A DNA stretch of 31,649 nucleotides from Poteriospumella lacustris. Taxonomy: Eukaryota > Sar > Chrysophyceae > Chromulinales > Dinobryaceae. Positions 13,501 to 24,304 of the stretch are shown here, piece by piece (the stretch's first letter is position 1; each line of letters begins with the position of its first letter). A program made the translations under genes and the position numbers. Where the stretch lies: contig SMOI01000155.1 of NCBI GenBank assembly GCA_008000375.1, positions 46,842 to 78,490 of the forward strand, written 5' to 3'. Below the pieces are notes generated by a model. It did no database searches. It saw only the letters and a program-made list of their open reading frames with translations, and was not told where the DNA came from.

Positions 13501-16500
13501 ACGGCGAGAAGATCTGTTTCATTTTCGATGAAAGCAATGCGCTGTCGTCGGCGTTCTTGGAACGTATGAATGCCTTGTTGGCGTCGGGTGAAGTCCCCGG
13601 CTTGTTTGAAGGCGACGAACGCACGCAATTGATGTCGGCGTGTCGGGAAAGCTTCCGCGAGAATGGGCTGGTACTGGACTCGGAAGATGAGTTGTATCGC
13701 AGCTTCACGAAGATGATTCAGCGCAATTTGCACGTGGTCTTCACCATGAACCCCGCCTCTGCCGATTTTGCCGATCGCTGCACGACGTCCCCGGCGTTGT
13801 TCAATCGTTGTGTGGTCGATTGGTTTGGTACCTGGAGCGATGCGGCATTGACCCAAGTCGCCTATGACTTTGTGAAGAACGTGGACAGCGGCTTCACGCA
13901 ATATGCCGCGCCGGTGAAAGTGCCCGAGATGTTGTCGATCGTGACGAACACGCTGCAAAGCGAGAACATCGATTTGATGGAAGCCCTGGTGACGTCGTTG
14001 GTGTGCATCCACACGAGCGCGAAGACGGTGGTGCAGCGTCAAGGCAAAGCCTCGGGTCGTCAGCACTACTTGTCGCCCCGTGATTTCTTGGATTTGATTC
14101 ACAAGTTCTTACGCACCGAAGAAGAGAAGCGCAATGCCGTCGAAGAGCAACAAAGTCACATTCGCACGGGTTTGCAGAAGTTGTTGGAGACACAAGACCA
14201 AGTCTTTGAATTGAACCAAGAATTGAAGGCGAAGAATGAGATTTTGAAGCAGAAGGACATTGAAGCGAACAAGAAGCTGTCGTTGATGGTGGAGAAACAG
14301 AACGAAGCAGAACAACGCAAAGCCATTGCGGAGAATTTAACGCGGGAATTGGAGCAACAAACTCATGAAATTACCATTCGCAAAGAGGTTGTGGAGAAGG
14401 AATTGGCGGAGGCTGAACCCGCCTTGGTCTCCGCAAAGCAATCGGTTCAAAACATTCGCAAAGCACAATTGGATGAAGTACGTGCCTTGACGAAACCACC
14501 GAATGCGGTGAAAATGACGATGGAAATGGTCTGTGTCATGATTGGGGAAGCGAGTACGGATTGGGCTGAAATTCGCAAATCGATTCGCAAAGAAGACTTC
14601 ATTCCGTCGGTGGTGAACTTCGATCCGTTGAACTTGACCCCCAAGCAAATCAAATTGGTACAAGACACGTATTTGTCGACTCCGGACTTTGATTATACGT
14701 CGGTGGATCGTGCGTCGAAGGCGTGTGGTCCGCTCTTCAATTGGGCCGTCAGTCAAATCAAATACGCGACGATTTTGAAGAAGATCAAACCGTTGCGGGA
14801 CGAGATGCTGGCGATTCAAGACCAATCGAAAGATTTGGTGGAACGTCAGCATCAGGCGGTGGAAGAAGTCTCCGAATTGGAGGCGATGATCAAGCAATAC
14901 AAGTTGGAGTATGCGACCGCCATTCGCGAGACTGAAATTGTTCGTGCGGAGATGGAAAGTGTGTCGAAGCGTGTGTCCCGGGCCAATGCCTTGTTGAACT
15001 CGTTGCAAGAAGAGAAAGCGCGTTGGCAATCGACCGCAGAATCGTTCGATCAACAGATGGCGACCTTGATCGGTGACTGCGTCTTGTCGGCTGCCTTCTT
15101 GACGTACGGTGGTATCTTTGATCATCGTCTGCGTACGTTCTTGATGCAAGAATGGAGTGAAATGATGGACTCGCTGAAGATCCCGTTCCGCCCGGAGCTA
15201 GATTTGACCGCGTATCTGTCCAAGCCGACCGATTTGTTCCATTGGCAAGAATGCGGCCTGCCCAACGACAGTTTGGCGACTCAAAATGCGATCATCATGG
15301 AACGTTTCAATCGTTTCCCATTGGTCATCGATCCTGCGGGCCAAGCGACCAAGTTTATTCTGCAGAAATTCGCTGCGAATCGTATCACCCAAACGTCCTT
15401 CTTGGATGCATCGTTTTTGAAGACGTTGGCCAGTGCCATTCGGTTCGGCACACCCTTGTTGGTGCAAGACGTTGAGAGCATCGATCCCATTTTGAATCCT
15501 GTGTTGAATCGTGAGATCCAACGCACCGGTGGACGTTCCTTGATTCGTTTGGGCAACGAGGACATCGATTTCTCGCCGTCGTTCTTGATCATCTTGCTGA
15601 CGCGGAATCCATTCGCGCGCTTCTCGCCGGACTTGTGCTCACGTGTGACGACGATCAACTTCACCATCACACCGGCGTCGTTGGAGTCGCAGGTCTTGAG
15701 TGAGATCTTACGCTCTGAACGCCCCGATGTCGACAAGCGTCGTTCGGACATGCTGAAACTGCAAGGCGAACAAAACGCGAAGATGCGTGAGTTGGAAGAC
15801 CATTTGCTGAATCGTATCAGTGCGGTGCAAGGCGCGATCTTGGATGACAACACGGTGATTGACTCGCTGGAAGGAATCAAGGCGGAGGCCGCGCAATTGA
15901 GCCGTGAAGTGAGCAAGACGTCGGACATTATGGAGGAGGTGAAGTTGGTGTCGAACACGTATGTGTCCTTGGCCCAGGCGGTGTCCAATGTGTATTTCAC
16001 GTTGGAGAGTTTGGGCGAAGTGAATGCTCTGTACCAGTTCAGCTTGCAGTTCTTCTTGTCGATTGTCCACGGCGTGTTGAACCAAGGCAAGGGCAAGGCT
16101 AGCAGTCGTAGTCTGGAAGAATTGCGTGCGTCGTTGTTCAAGGAGTTGTCTCGACGCGTCCTGCCAGGTTTGTTGTACGTGGACAAGGTCGTGTTCTTAA
16201 CGCGACTGGGTCAGATCGTCACCTCCGGTACGGGGGCGGATTTGTCCATCGCGGAGACGGATTTCTTGACGAAAGGTCCCAGCCAAGTGGAGTTGTCCTC
16301 GACACTGCGCCAGCGTTACCAGCAGTTGTTGCCGGGTGTTACGTTGTCCGAAGCGCAAGTGAAGAACATCGTCGCCTTGACAGCGCTGCCATCGTTTGGT
16401 CAGTTCGACAAGTCGTTGGCCGCGCAGGCGGATGTGTGGGCATCGTTTGTCGCGGACGATCGTGCCAGTGCGTTTATGCCAGAAGATTGGATTCCGACGG

Positions 16501-18578
16501 CCGGTGCTCCATCGGCAGAACGTAACACCTTGTTGAAGGCGATTGTTACGCGCGCCTTGGCACCGGATCGCGTGTTACCCGTGTTGGAGGACTACATCAG
16601 TGCCGTCTTCGACAAGTTCGGTTTCAACTGGCGCGAGTATTGCAATGTGGACTTGCGCACGTTGGTGTTGAACGATTCCACGGCCGCGCGTCCACTCATG
16701 TTGTGTTCGCAACCGGGACAAGATGCATCGAGTAAGGTCGATGCCTTGAGTGCTTCCCTGGACAAGAGTCTGTTGCAAGTGTCGATGGGTTCTGCCGAGG
16801 GATACACCGAAGCCGAGAAAATCATCAGTCAAGCGGCGAAAACGGGATCCTGGGTCGTGCTACGCAACGTCCACTTGTGTCCGGAGTGGTTAGGTTTGTT
16901 GGAGAAGAAGCTGCACGGAATGAGCTTTGACAACAACTTCCGACTGTTTTTGACCTGTGAGATTCACCCCAAGTTGCCCACGGCCTTGTTGCGTCGTTCG
17001 GAGATCGTGGTGTTCGAATCGTCCAGTGGTATGAAGGCCAACTTGCAACGTTTCTATTTGAATTTGCCTGCGAAACGATTGGATCAAAATCCAGTCGAGC
17101 GTGGACGTTTGTACAGTCTGTTGGCATGGTTCAACGCCGTGGTGCAAGAACGTTTGCGTTACGCGCCGTTGGGATGGACCAAACGCTACGAATTCACCGA
17201 TTCGGATCTGATGTGCGCGATGGATGTCTTGGACCAATGGGTCGATGACGTGGCCGGTAACCGCGCACACATTGATCCATCCCAATTGCCATGGCAAGCG
17301 CTCAAGACGCTTCTGGCGGAATCGTTGTATGGTGGCCGTGTTGACCAATCCTTCGATCAAACGGCGCTGGAGGCGTTCATTGCCTCCATTTTCAATGCGC
17401 GCAACTACGCTGCGGAAGCGGTGTTGGTTCAAGACAGTGCTGGCACGCCGATCTTGAAGCTACCCGACAGTCTCACGCGTGCTGCCTTTGAAGCATGGGT
17501 CAAGGACTTGCCCGATGCCAATCCTCCCTCGTGGATTGGTCTGCCAGCCACCGCGGAGAATCAATTGAAACGATTGATTGCCCAACGGGCGTTGTCACGG
17601 TTGGCGTTGTTGCAAGGGCTGGTCGAAAGTGGGGGCCATGTCGAGAAGAACGCCGCCGCGGCGCACAAGGCAGTGTTGGACACGGTCACGCGCTGGGTGT
17701 CTCATTTGCCCAACGTGGCGCAAGTACAGCAGGTGTGTGCGAAGTTGACCGCGTTCAACACGGTGGTGTCGCGCAACCTCGCACGTGAGGTGCATGTGGG
17801 ATGGCAGGTGCTGGAGCGCTTGTTGCCGGATTTGGCGGGTATCCAATCCTTCGTCACCGGCGCTAGCAAGGCCACCAATGCCATTCGCGAATGGATGGCA
17901 GCGTACCACACGGGAACGGTCCCGGCGAAATGGAAGAGCCTCTTCGCGACAACCGAATTGATGACGTTGAATCAATGGATGGAACATCTCTTCCAACGCC
18001 TGCAGTTCGTCCTGTCCCTGGATCATGCCATGTCCTCCGCATCGCACGCGGGTTTGAGTCATTTCGCGTTCCATTTGGGTGAAATGTTCTATCCCGAGGC
18101 GTTTATCATCGCCATTCGTCAGTTGACGGCACAGGTATGTGTGTATTGTTCTTGAGTGTTGTGGTTCGCAGCTGTCGCATGACTTAATCAACTGTTGTTT
18201 TGTGCATTGCAGGATAACAAATGGGGATTGGAGGATTTGGAGTTGTATTTGGACATTGGCGGCGATCATGTGACCTCCGGGATCGCTCAAGATGTCTTGG
18301 TCTCGGGTTTGTTCATTCAAGGCGCAGAGTGGGCTACCAACAACAACGAATTGGTCTTCTCCGACCAATTGGCTTTCGCCTTGCCTCCCAGCAAGTTGAA
18401 ATGGCGACCAAAGGCGGTCAAGTCGGCACAGCACCACTTGACGGCCATCCCGGTGTACACTGGAGAGAGTCGAAAGAATTTGGTCTGTCAAGTATTGGTG
18501 AACACCAATGCGTCGATCCCAGCGGCACTCTGGGCTCAACGCAGTGTGGCCATCATCTTGCAGGCACCGCTCAATTAG
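4571..18578 (+). CDS. DYNC1H1: Cytoplasmic dynein 1 heavy chain
   Basis: The gene runs join(4571..4775, 4849..18134, 18213..18578), encoding 4618 aa, close to the ~4646 aa of the human protein. Introns are 4776-4848 (GTAAGT) and 18135-18212 (GTATGT). The ATG at 4571 has a strong CACCATGG context. This is the motor subunit of minus-end-directed microtubule transport. After the tail and linker come six AAA modules. P-loops are AAA1 GPAGTGKT (~1901), AAA2 GGTGCGKT (~2195), AAA3 GPPGSGKT (~2559) and AAA4 GESGVGKT (~2904). Walker B-like segments are FDEFNR (AAA1), FDGD (AAA2), FCDE (AAA3) and FDES (AAA4). The coiled-coil stalk with the microtubule-binding tip spans roughly 3170-3480. The AAA4 segment FVAWMNGLSVFQIKANNKYT and the C-terminal domain resemble cytoplasmic rather than axonemal chains. 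All key motifs are intact. Leucine is coded mostly by TTG through the central exon, unlike the 5' part. The long open frames opposite it are shadows. Confidence 0.97.
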
Positions 18579-19090
18579 ATTCGTGACGACATTGTACAAC
18601 CGTAGCTTTATGTAGGAGAGAAAAACTATAGATATATCAATGAAAAAAAAAAACCATATCAGAAACAGAGAACTAAATAATTGTGGCACAAAATGGAATC
18701 TGTGTTTGTTGCTTCGGCCTTACCGACAGTCGGTAGAAGAATCTGCTGTTTCTGTTCCGGTTCCCTCAGAAGCAGCTACATGCACTGTGACACTGAGCCT
18801 GAGTGAGAACATGTTGTTGTCTGAGGATGGGACCCGTTTCAAGTTTGGTCACCTCGCCATCGACCGTTTTCCTTTTTGCAGCGGCAGCGGCAGTTGGAAA
18901 TTCCGCACGAAGCGAAAGGATTGGAAATAACTTTGAAGCGCCATCTCCATCGAGTGGAAAGATTCATCAATGAGACCATATTGCATTGGTATTGAAAATA
19001 GCTTGGAAACGATTGCAAAAGGAATCACTGGCTTATTGTATCGATTGTTGAAGAAAAGTCTTCTAGTGTCGATCCGTAGGAGAGAAAGAA
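18579..19090. other. Dynein 3' flank and upstream region of next gene
   Basis: These 512 bp lie between two plus-strand genes. The left part is the dynein 3' flank, with TGTACA 15 nt after the stop and an A-rich stretch near 18640-18660. The right part, up to the ATG at 19091, would hold the promoter and leader of the next gene. No coding frame or RNA gene was recognised. Confidence 0.5.
18593..18598 (+). promoter_or_regulatory. TGTACA element in dynein 3' flank
   Basis: TGTACA lies 15 nt after the dynein stop codon, in ATTGTACAAC. It shares TTGTACA with the elements after the 19091-22343 gene and after RFC5. A role in 3'-end formation or PUF binding is an inference. Confidence 0.3.
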
Positions 19091-22000
19091 ATGGCGTCAG
19101 CTGTCGATGCCTCACTTGCAGCATCAACATCCAACGCTCTGGAAGACCAAACCGTTGCCTGGGAAAATGCCAAAGACCTTCCATTCATTGGAACCGATGC
19201 CAGTTTAGCTGATAAATCGGGCTTCAAGCATTCCGCTTCATCGGGCGGCGGCAACCCATCCTTGTCCATGATGAAGTCAAAAGCCTTCGGACAAAGCAAA
19301 CCCTTAGAGGCAGATTTATTAGCCAACATTGAAGAATCTGAATTGGATGATTTGTTTGCGAGTGCCGACAAAGAAATCCATCGCCAATCTCCACGCGCCG
19401 AAGCGGCAGCGGTTGTACCAACCTCATCGTCTTCCCAGGAGAGCAAACCTCCTTCAGTCAGCGTGCCACCTGTATCCACCGAGTCTCAACCAGAAATTAA
19501 TCAGCAACAATCAGAACAGTCTTCGTCATCTATGCGAGACACGATAACGAAAGTTCCACTGGAAGCGCCACAGTCCAAAGACATGCACGAGACGGTCAAA
19601 TTCGACGACCCGAAAGGCAGTCCAAGAGTTGCAGCATCAACAGATAACCCTCCCGTTTCTTCATCTAGCCCGCTCAAGCAGTCATCTGAAGAGCTCCTCA
19701 ATGTATTGGATCATATCGACAGCAACTTCCCCGACACCGCGATCGCCCCTGAAAAGCCACCGATCGAGAAAAAAGTTTCGATTCAAGATGCCACCGTATC
19801 AGAAACGAAAAGCGGATCAGAAGCAGTAAAGCCACAGCGCCAAAAGAGTTTATCGAAAGACTTATCCACACCAAAGGCCGCGGACAACAAGGCGGTGAAG
19901 AAGGGCAAAGGTTCCGTCTCGGAGCTATCCACCGAAGACATGATCAATGCTGCCGAAGCCTTGGCCCTCAAAGCGAAGCATCAAAAGGGACCCTTATCAA
20001 CACAAAATCAATTGCCACCGAAGAAACCGCCCACATCACCGTCTGATAACAAGAACCCGCGACGCAAATCGAAAATTGGCGCGGCCGACGCGACGGGGAG
20101 CGACGATCCTGTCGGCTCCACAGCCGCTGCTAACACAACCTCCGCAGAAGCCAATTCAAAACGTAAATCAAGCTTACCACCGCTGGTTAAGAAGCCTACA
20201 CCACGTCGCAAAAACGATGACGCGAGTGTCACTGCAGATGAGCAGTCGACGGTTGGGGACACGACCGATGCTGCCGCAGCCAACGCGCGGGTTCGACAAA
20301 AGCGTAAATCGTTAGGTGGGCAACCTTCTGCGGCGGGCGAAGAGACGGACGATGATGCTAGCAAAGTCAAATCGACGAGTAAAGCGGCCGTGAGGAAGCC
20401 TCGTTCGTCGTTGCCGGAGCTCGTCAAGGACAAAGACGGCGCCACGGCCAGCAACGTGCAAGTTTCACCCATCAAAAACGCCGGCAGCTTGCTCAGCAAG
20501 AAACGAGAATTGATGCAGCAGTATACGAAACGAGTACCAGCGAAGGATCCTGCCAAATTGAAGCTGCCACCGATCGCCGGAGCCAAAGAGCTCGACGCCG
20601 GCTCTGCGGACGAAGGTCATCTCACCAGTCAAGAGACGCCCGGACGAGCAGCACCGTCGTCTCACGAGGCCAAAACCCGCGCACCTCATTCCTCCCCTCC
20701 TTTCAGTCGCAACAGCAATCCACGGGGAAGTTCCGAGGCCGTTGGAACGACCGATGACAACAACTCGTTGTCCTCGTCACCGACGAAGAAGCGACGGAAA
20801 CCGCTCTATCTGCGCATGATCGCCAAGGCACAAAAGCTGCTGCTGGACGAAGAACGACGCAAGGTAAGCCACCTCCTCCTACCCCCCACCACTTGTACAC
20901 CACTTTGACTCCTATTGCGCGATGTCTATGCAGCAAGAGGACTACCACAAGCAACGTGCCATGCGACCGAAGAACACGCCGTCGCGTGCCGAGCTGAAGG
21001 ATCACATGCACAAATTTGAAGAGTTTATGAAGTCCAAAGCGGAATTGAGTCGTCAAAACCACGTGGCCCAGATACGCGCCCTGAAAGAACAACGTCGACA
21101 CCAGTCACGCCACCTGTCGCAGGGCCTGTCGCAGTCCGGAGACGACGATGGCGACGGGAGCATCACGTCGATGGATGCGGGAGAAAGCATTCTGGGCGAC
21201 CCCTCTGCATTTGAAACCGCTGTACCTGGCGAAACAACGACAACGACGACGGCCACCGCCACCACCACCGCTGCGGATGTGGAGAAAACGCCGATCAAGG
21301 GCGCGGCCAAGATCAAACTGCAGAAAGAACTCGAGAAATTTGAACAGATCACCCAAGCGCTGGCCGAACAGAAGAAAGAACGTCAACGCCAGTACCAAGG
21401 ACTGTTGAAGAAAGCAGGTCTCGTGGATGCAAATGCGCCAGAGGCGGCGTCACCGTCGGAGAAAGCCGACGGCGGTCAGCAGCACGAGCACGCCCCGCAC
21501 CATGACCACATCACACCGACAAAGCCCAAGAAAACCGTCAAAACGACCATGGCCGTGCACGTAGTCACCATTGGCGATGATCCAGAAACGATGCATCAAT
21601 TGAGCCCCCGCGGCCATGATGCCGATCACCAGCACTCGGGCCACAAGAAGAAATCGCCACGTCAAAGTACCCCCCATCGCGCTTCACACGCGACCATCGA
21701 CAACGCCGGCATCTCCAACGACGATGAGGATGACGATGAGAACAAGACGCTGGGGACGAAAGCATCGGTGTCGTTCAGTATGCTGGATGTGTTGGACGAC
21801 GAAGCGTTGGAAGTCTTGAATCACCATCGTCATGCGGGCGAGGAAGGCGCCAACGGTGGAACCTCCGACGCGAATGGGGAGAACGGTGACGAGGGCGAAG
21901 AGAACATGGTTCCCATCTCGTTGGCGGATTATATCCCGGCTTTGAATGAACAACCGTTGCCAGAGACGGTGAAGGTGTCGGAGGGCTTCTTCGACGACCT

Positions 22001-22343
22001 GTTGAAGGCCGATGGCAGCGCTGCCGGTGACGACATCGTCAAAGTGATCACAACCGACGAGGACGAGGAGTTGATGATCGCTGACGACGCCAATTCGAAT
22101 CGAACGATCACGGCAGGAACCTCTGTGACGAGTATGACGGACGAGTTGGCCTCGACAATGACAGTGATTCCTGCGACCGCGCCGCCGGATGATGATGATG
22201 GAAGCATCGTTGACAATGTACCCGACTTGACGGACAAGGAGGTCGCCTATTTCGTGGCCGACGACTGGATTGACATGCTAGCTGCATCATCGATGTCGAT
22301 GGATGCTCCACCATTGATAGGCGATACCGATGAGGCGATGTAG
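19091..22343 (+). CDS. Charged low-complexity protein, function unknown
   Basis: The gene runs join(19091..20863, 20934..22343), encoding 1060 aa. The intron 20864-20933 (donor GTAAGC, acceptor ATGCAG) joins the frames in phase 0. I do not recognise the family. Most of it looks disordered: Ser/Lys/Ala/Pro-rich in the first half, acidic in the last third. Basic-Ser motifs recur, e.g. RRKSKIG, KRKSSLPPLVKK, KRKSLGG and RKPRSSLPELVKD, resembling basophilic-kinase sites or a repeated linear motif. Residues around 570-650, spanning the splice junction, form the most ordered part: a charged, probably helical stretch containing YLRMIAKAQKLLLDEERRK, followed by further Lys/Glu-rich helices. Later features are a Thr run, a His-rich patch (HEHAPHHDH) and several acidic short motifs (LDVLDDEALEVL, EGFFDDLLKADG). 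No signal peptide or membrane segment is seen. A scaffold or cytoskeleton-associated role is possible but unproven. Confidence 0.8.
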
Positions 22344-22731
22344 AAACGTGGAACACGGTGCCGGTCTCGCCTGTTGTACATAGCACAAGGGGAGAGACGC
22401 TGCGCGTTTCGTCGTCAGTGTCTCCCCCCTTTCTTTTCTTTTCATGGTTCTAACGATCATTGTATTACCCCGCGTATAGCGGGTGGTGGTGGTTTTGTGT
22501 GGTACTGCCTGTTGCCTGTAGTTTACCTTCGTTTGTCCGTTCATTCTCGTGGGTGGGTTGGATGGTCGCTCGCCTCCACCTTTTCTGTCAACAATCCCCC
22601 CCCATGTCATTACGTTTGTAAATATTAAGCCAGACAAAGAGAGGAAAATATGAAATATGTGAGTCCCCACAACTTTAGAACTGCTACACATATACTATAC
22701 AGAACTGGGGGTGCAGACGACAGATGAATGA
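22344..22731. other. 3' flank of the 19091-22343 gene
   Basis: No gene is seen. It has the TGTACATA element at 22375, a T/C-rich stretch, a C-rich run near 22595-22602 and an A-rich stretch near 22620-22660. It ends at the left copy of the direct repeat. Confidence 0.5.
22375..22382 (+). promoter_or_regulatory. TGTACATA element in 3' flank
   Basis: TGTACATA lies 32 nt after the stop codon, inside the 13-mer TTGTACATAGCAC (22374-22386). The same 13-mer occurs 33 nt after the RFC5 stop. It fits the PUF consensus UGUANAUA or a UGUA-type 3'-processing signal. Confidence 0.4.
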
Positions 22732-22828
22732 CAAACCCCGACGGACGCACCAGCGCAGACGCCACTGGCAATATTTTCAAATTTGATCTGCGCGCAGCTT
22801 GTGGTGGCAGGGGCGAGTCGAGGCTCGT

Positions 22829-22871
<43 letters not shown>

Positions 22872-22894
22872 GAACAAACGCAAGAAGATATTCT
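22732..22894 (+). repeat. Direct repeat, left copy (GA-containing)
   Basis: This 163-bp segment matches 24389-24537 in the same orientation. By eye about 74 nt from 22767 are identical, including the palindrome CTGCGCGCAG at 22788-22797. Differences are a ~9-nt gap near 22752, a few substitutions, and a longer (GA)n tract here (22830-22873, interrupted by GATA) than in the right copy. Similarity ends at ATATTCT (22894), exactly where the truncated pseudogene on the minus strand gets its stop codon. The right copy lies in the upstream region of RFC5, so this copy looks like a displaced piece of that region or a dispersed repeat. Confidence 0.9.
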
Positions 22895-23400
22895 ATTTGA
22901 TCAGTAAGAATGTATCTTGTGCGACCATTAGAGGAGCTGAAGTGAACATTTTATCGCAATCTACATGTCCCACAGCAGTATCTCGATAAATCACACTTGA
23001 CTTTGGATGCACTTTAGTTACATACTCGAAAATAGCATTAATATTTGTCACCATTTGATCAATAGGTAGAAAATGAGCCCCTGTATTGAGAATCAGCAGA
23101 GAGACGTTCATAATTGCGATTTGGTCCGCCCAAGGCGATTTCTTGTAGATCTGTGGGATTCAGACCGTTGGATCGAAGCATACTCAGATTGAAGCTCGGG
23201 ATAAAATCCCCACAATCCATTGTGACCGTTTCCTCTCAGACAGGGGCCATTTCAGGACAGAATCCAGCACAGCGATCGTGAAAATATTTTCGTTTGAGTC
23301 CCCCACTAAAAGTATATTACGACCATTCATTATCTGACACATCTTTTCCGGTGACCATGTTTCCAATGCGTCGCGTTTTGTGGGTTTCCATCGCAGTCGA
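22893..23400 (-). pseudogene. Broken, truncated PC-esterase (SGNH-type) gene
   Basis: Minus-strand frames carry three ordered pieces of a PC-esterase/TBL-like domain. First is RLRWKPTKRD then NILLVGDSNENI (about 23399-23236), with the GDS nucleophile motif. Second, in another frame (about 23223-23140), is MDCGDFIPSFNLSMLRSNG. Third, back in the first frame (about 23130-22893), is WADQIAIMNVS, LNTGAHF and YRDTAVGHVDCD. So at least two frame changes occur within one domain, with no room for introns. The reading frame stops at 22893-22895, at the edge of the left repeat copy, before the C-terminal Asp/His part of the usual catalytic triad. An in-frame stop lies just upstream of the first piece. 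Family members O-acylate or de-acylate glycans in the secretory pathway. The family call rests on motif order only; sequencing error could explain the frameshifts but not the truncation. Confidence 0.6.
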
Positions 23401-23665
23401 ACACCTTGATGTGTCTGTGGTTTCTGATTATTTGAGTTGTGTGACTGTTAGATTGCACCGGAGACAACTCCTCGCTGACACTTGGTCTCACTTTTCATTG
23501 ACTAATGGGACATCCGTTTCTTAATGAGGTTTCTTCGTCTCCGAATGACAACCAATCAAACAAAAATAACAAGACTACTTACTCCCATTATCAATATCAT
23601 TTCCAATTATTTTTCAATATCAACATCTCAATCAACAAATCACATCTCAATCGTTCCACATCGAA
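23401..23665. other. AT-rich spacer between pseudogene and RNase H gene
   Basis: No intact gene is seen. Minus-strand frames up to about 23510 may be decayed N-terminal esterase sequence, interrupted by a stop near 23449. The part next to the RNase H stop is very AT-rich and lacks the TGTA(C/T)A element found after other genes here. Confidence 0.4.
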
Positions 23666-24304
23666 CTATGTAGCACCCAAATGCCGTGCCCATATCGGCT
23701 GTCCATTCTCATCCGTCGCTCCAGATTTGTAAGCATCGATGAACTCAAAACATTCTCCAAAGTCTTTCCATGGCTTCATACCATAACTCAACAAGATCTG
23801 CAACTCTGATTGCGTGAAGCCGAAGTTCTCACTTCTCTCTTCCATTTCGTCCTCTTCGTCTTCGTCGTCTTCTTCGTCAAGACCAAGCTCTCTGTCGACC
23901 ACAAGATTTGCAATACGATCACAGTGACGATTTTCTTCACGAGGGATCCAAGTGTATTGTGGAATACATGGTAACGAGGAAATTAATTGCACTGCTTTTC
24001 GGTACAATGGAATTAACTTCTTGTGTTCGACTTGATACTCTCCACTGAGTTGACGAATAATCAATTGACTGTCACCACAAATTTCCAAGTTCGGAACCTG
24101 TCTCTCAACGCACTCTTCAAGACCTATCAGCAAAGCAGAATATTCAGCTTGATTGCTTGTCTTTTTATCACCCAAATAATCAGAGTCGAACCACACGCAA
24201 TCTTTGTATCCTCCTTTATTTATTTCGAAAAGAGCAGCTGCTGCACCAGCATGCCCTGGATTTCCTCTCGATACTCCGTCAAACTCCAAACGAAACTTAG
24301 GCAT
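23666..24304 (-). CDS. RNase H-fold protein (RNase HI-like)
   Basis: A single-exon gene of 212 aa. Residues 1-140 form an RNase H domain with all four acidic catalytic positions visible: D9 in EFDGVSRGNPG, E54 in NQAEYSALL, D78 in CGDSQLI and D129 in NRHCDRIAN. Such enzymes cut the RNA strand of RNA-DNA hybrids with two metal ions. The compact single domain, without the hybrid-binding domain of eukaryotic RNase H1, resembles the RVT_3-type proteins of plants and bacteria. A ~70-residue C-terminal extension follows: an acidic run (LDEEDDEDEEDEMEE, ~142-156), then a Trp/Phe-containing tail, perhaps a partner-binding module. It lies between the two direct repeats and is divergent from RFC5. It uses AGA, ATA and GGA codons freely, in contrast to dynein. 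No reverse transcriptase or integrase is beside it, so it may be a host gene rather than a retroelement remnant. Confidence 0.85.
   Translation of the reverse strand: MPKFRLEFDGVSRGNPGHAGAAAALFEINKGGYKDCVWFDSDYLGDKKTSNQAEYSALLIGLEECVERQVPNLEICGDSQLIIRQLSGEYQVEHKKLIPLYRKAVQLISSLPCIPQYTWIPREENRHCDRIANLVVDRELGLDEEDDEDEEDEMEERSENFGFTQSELQILLSYGMKPWKDFGECFEFIDAYKSGATDENGQPIWARHLGAT

Noticed and set aside
22830-22873. GA tract as telomeric or CRISPR-like repeat
   Set aside because: It is a simple dinucleotide microsatellite within a larger direct repeat, without spacers or telomere units.
23666-24304. RNase H gene as the remnant of an LTR or non-LTR retrotransposon
   Set aside because: No reverse transcriptase, integrase, gag, poly(A) tail or long terminal repeats are seen; the flanking repeats are ~150 bp and one is the RFC5 upstream region. 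Kept only as a question for a tree.
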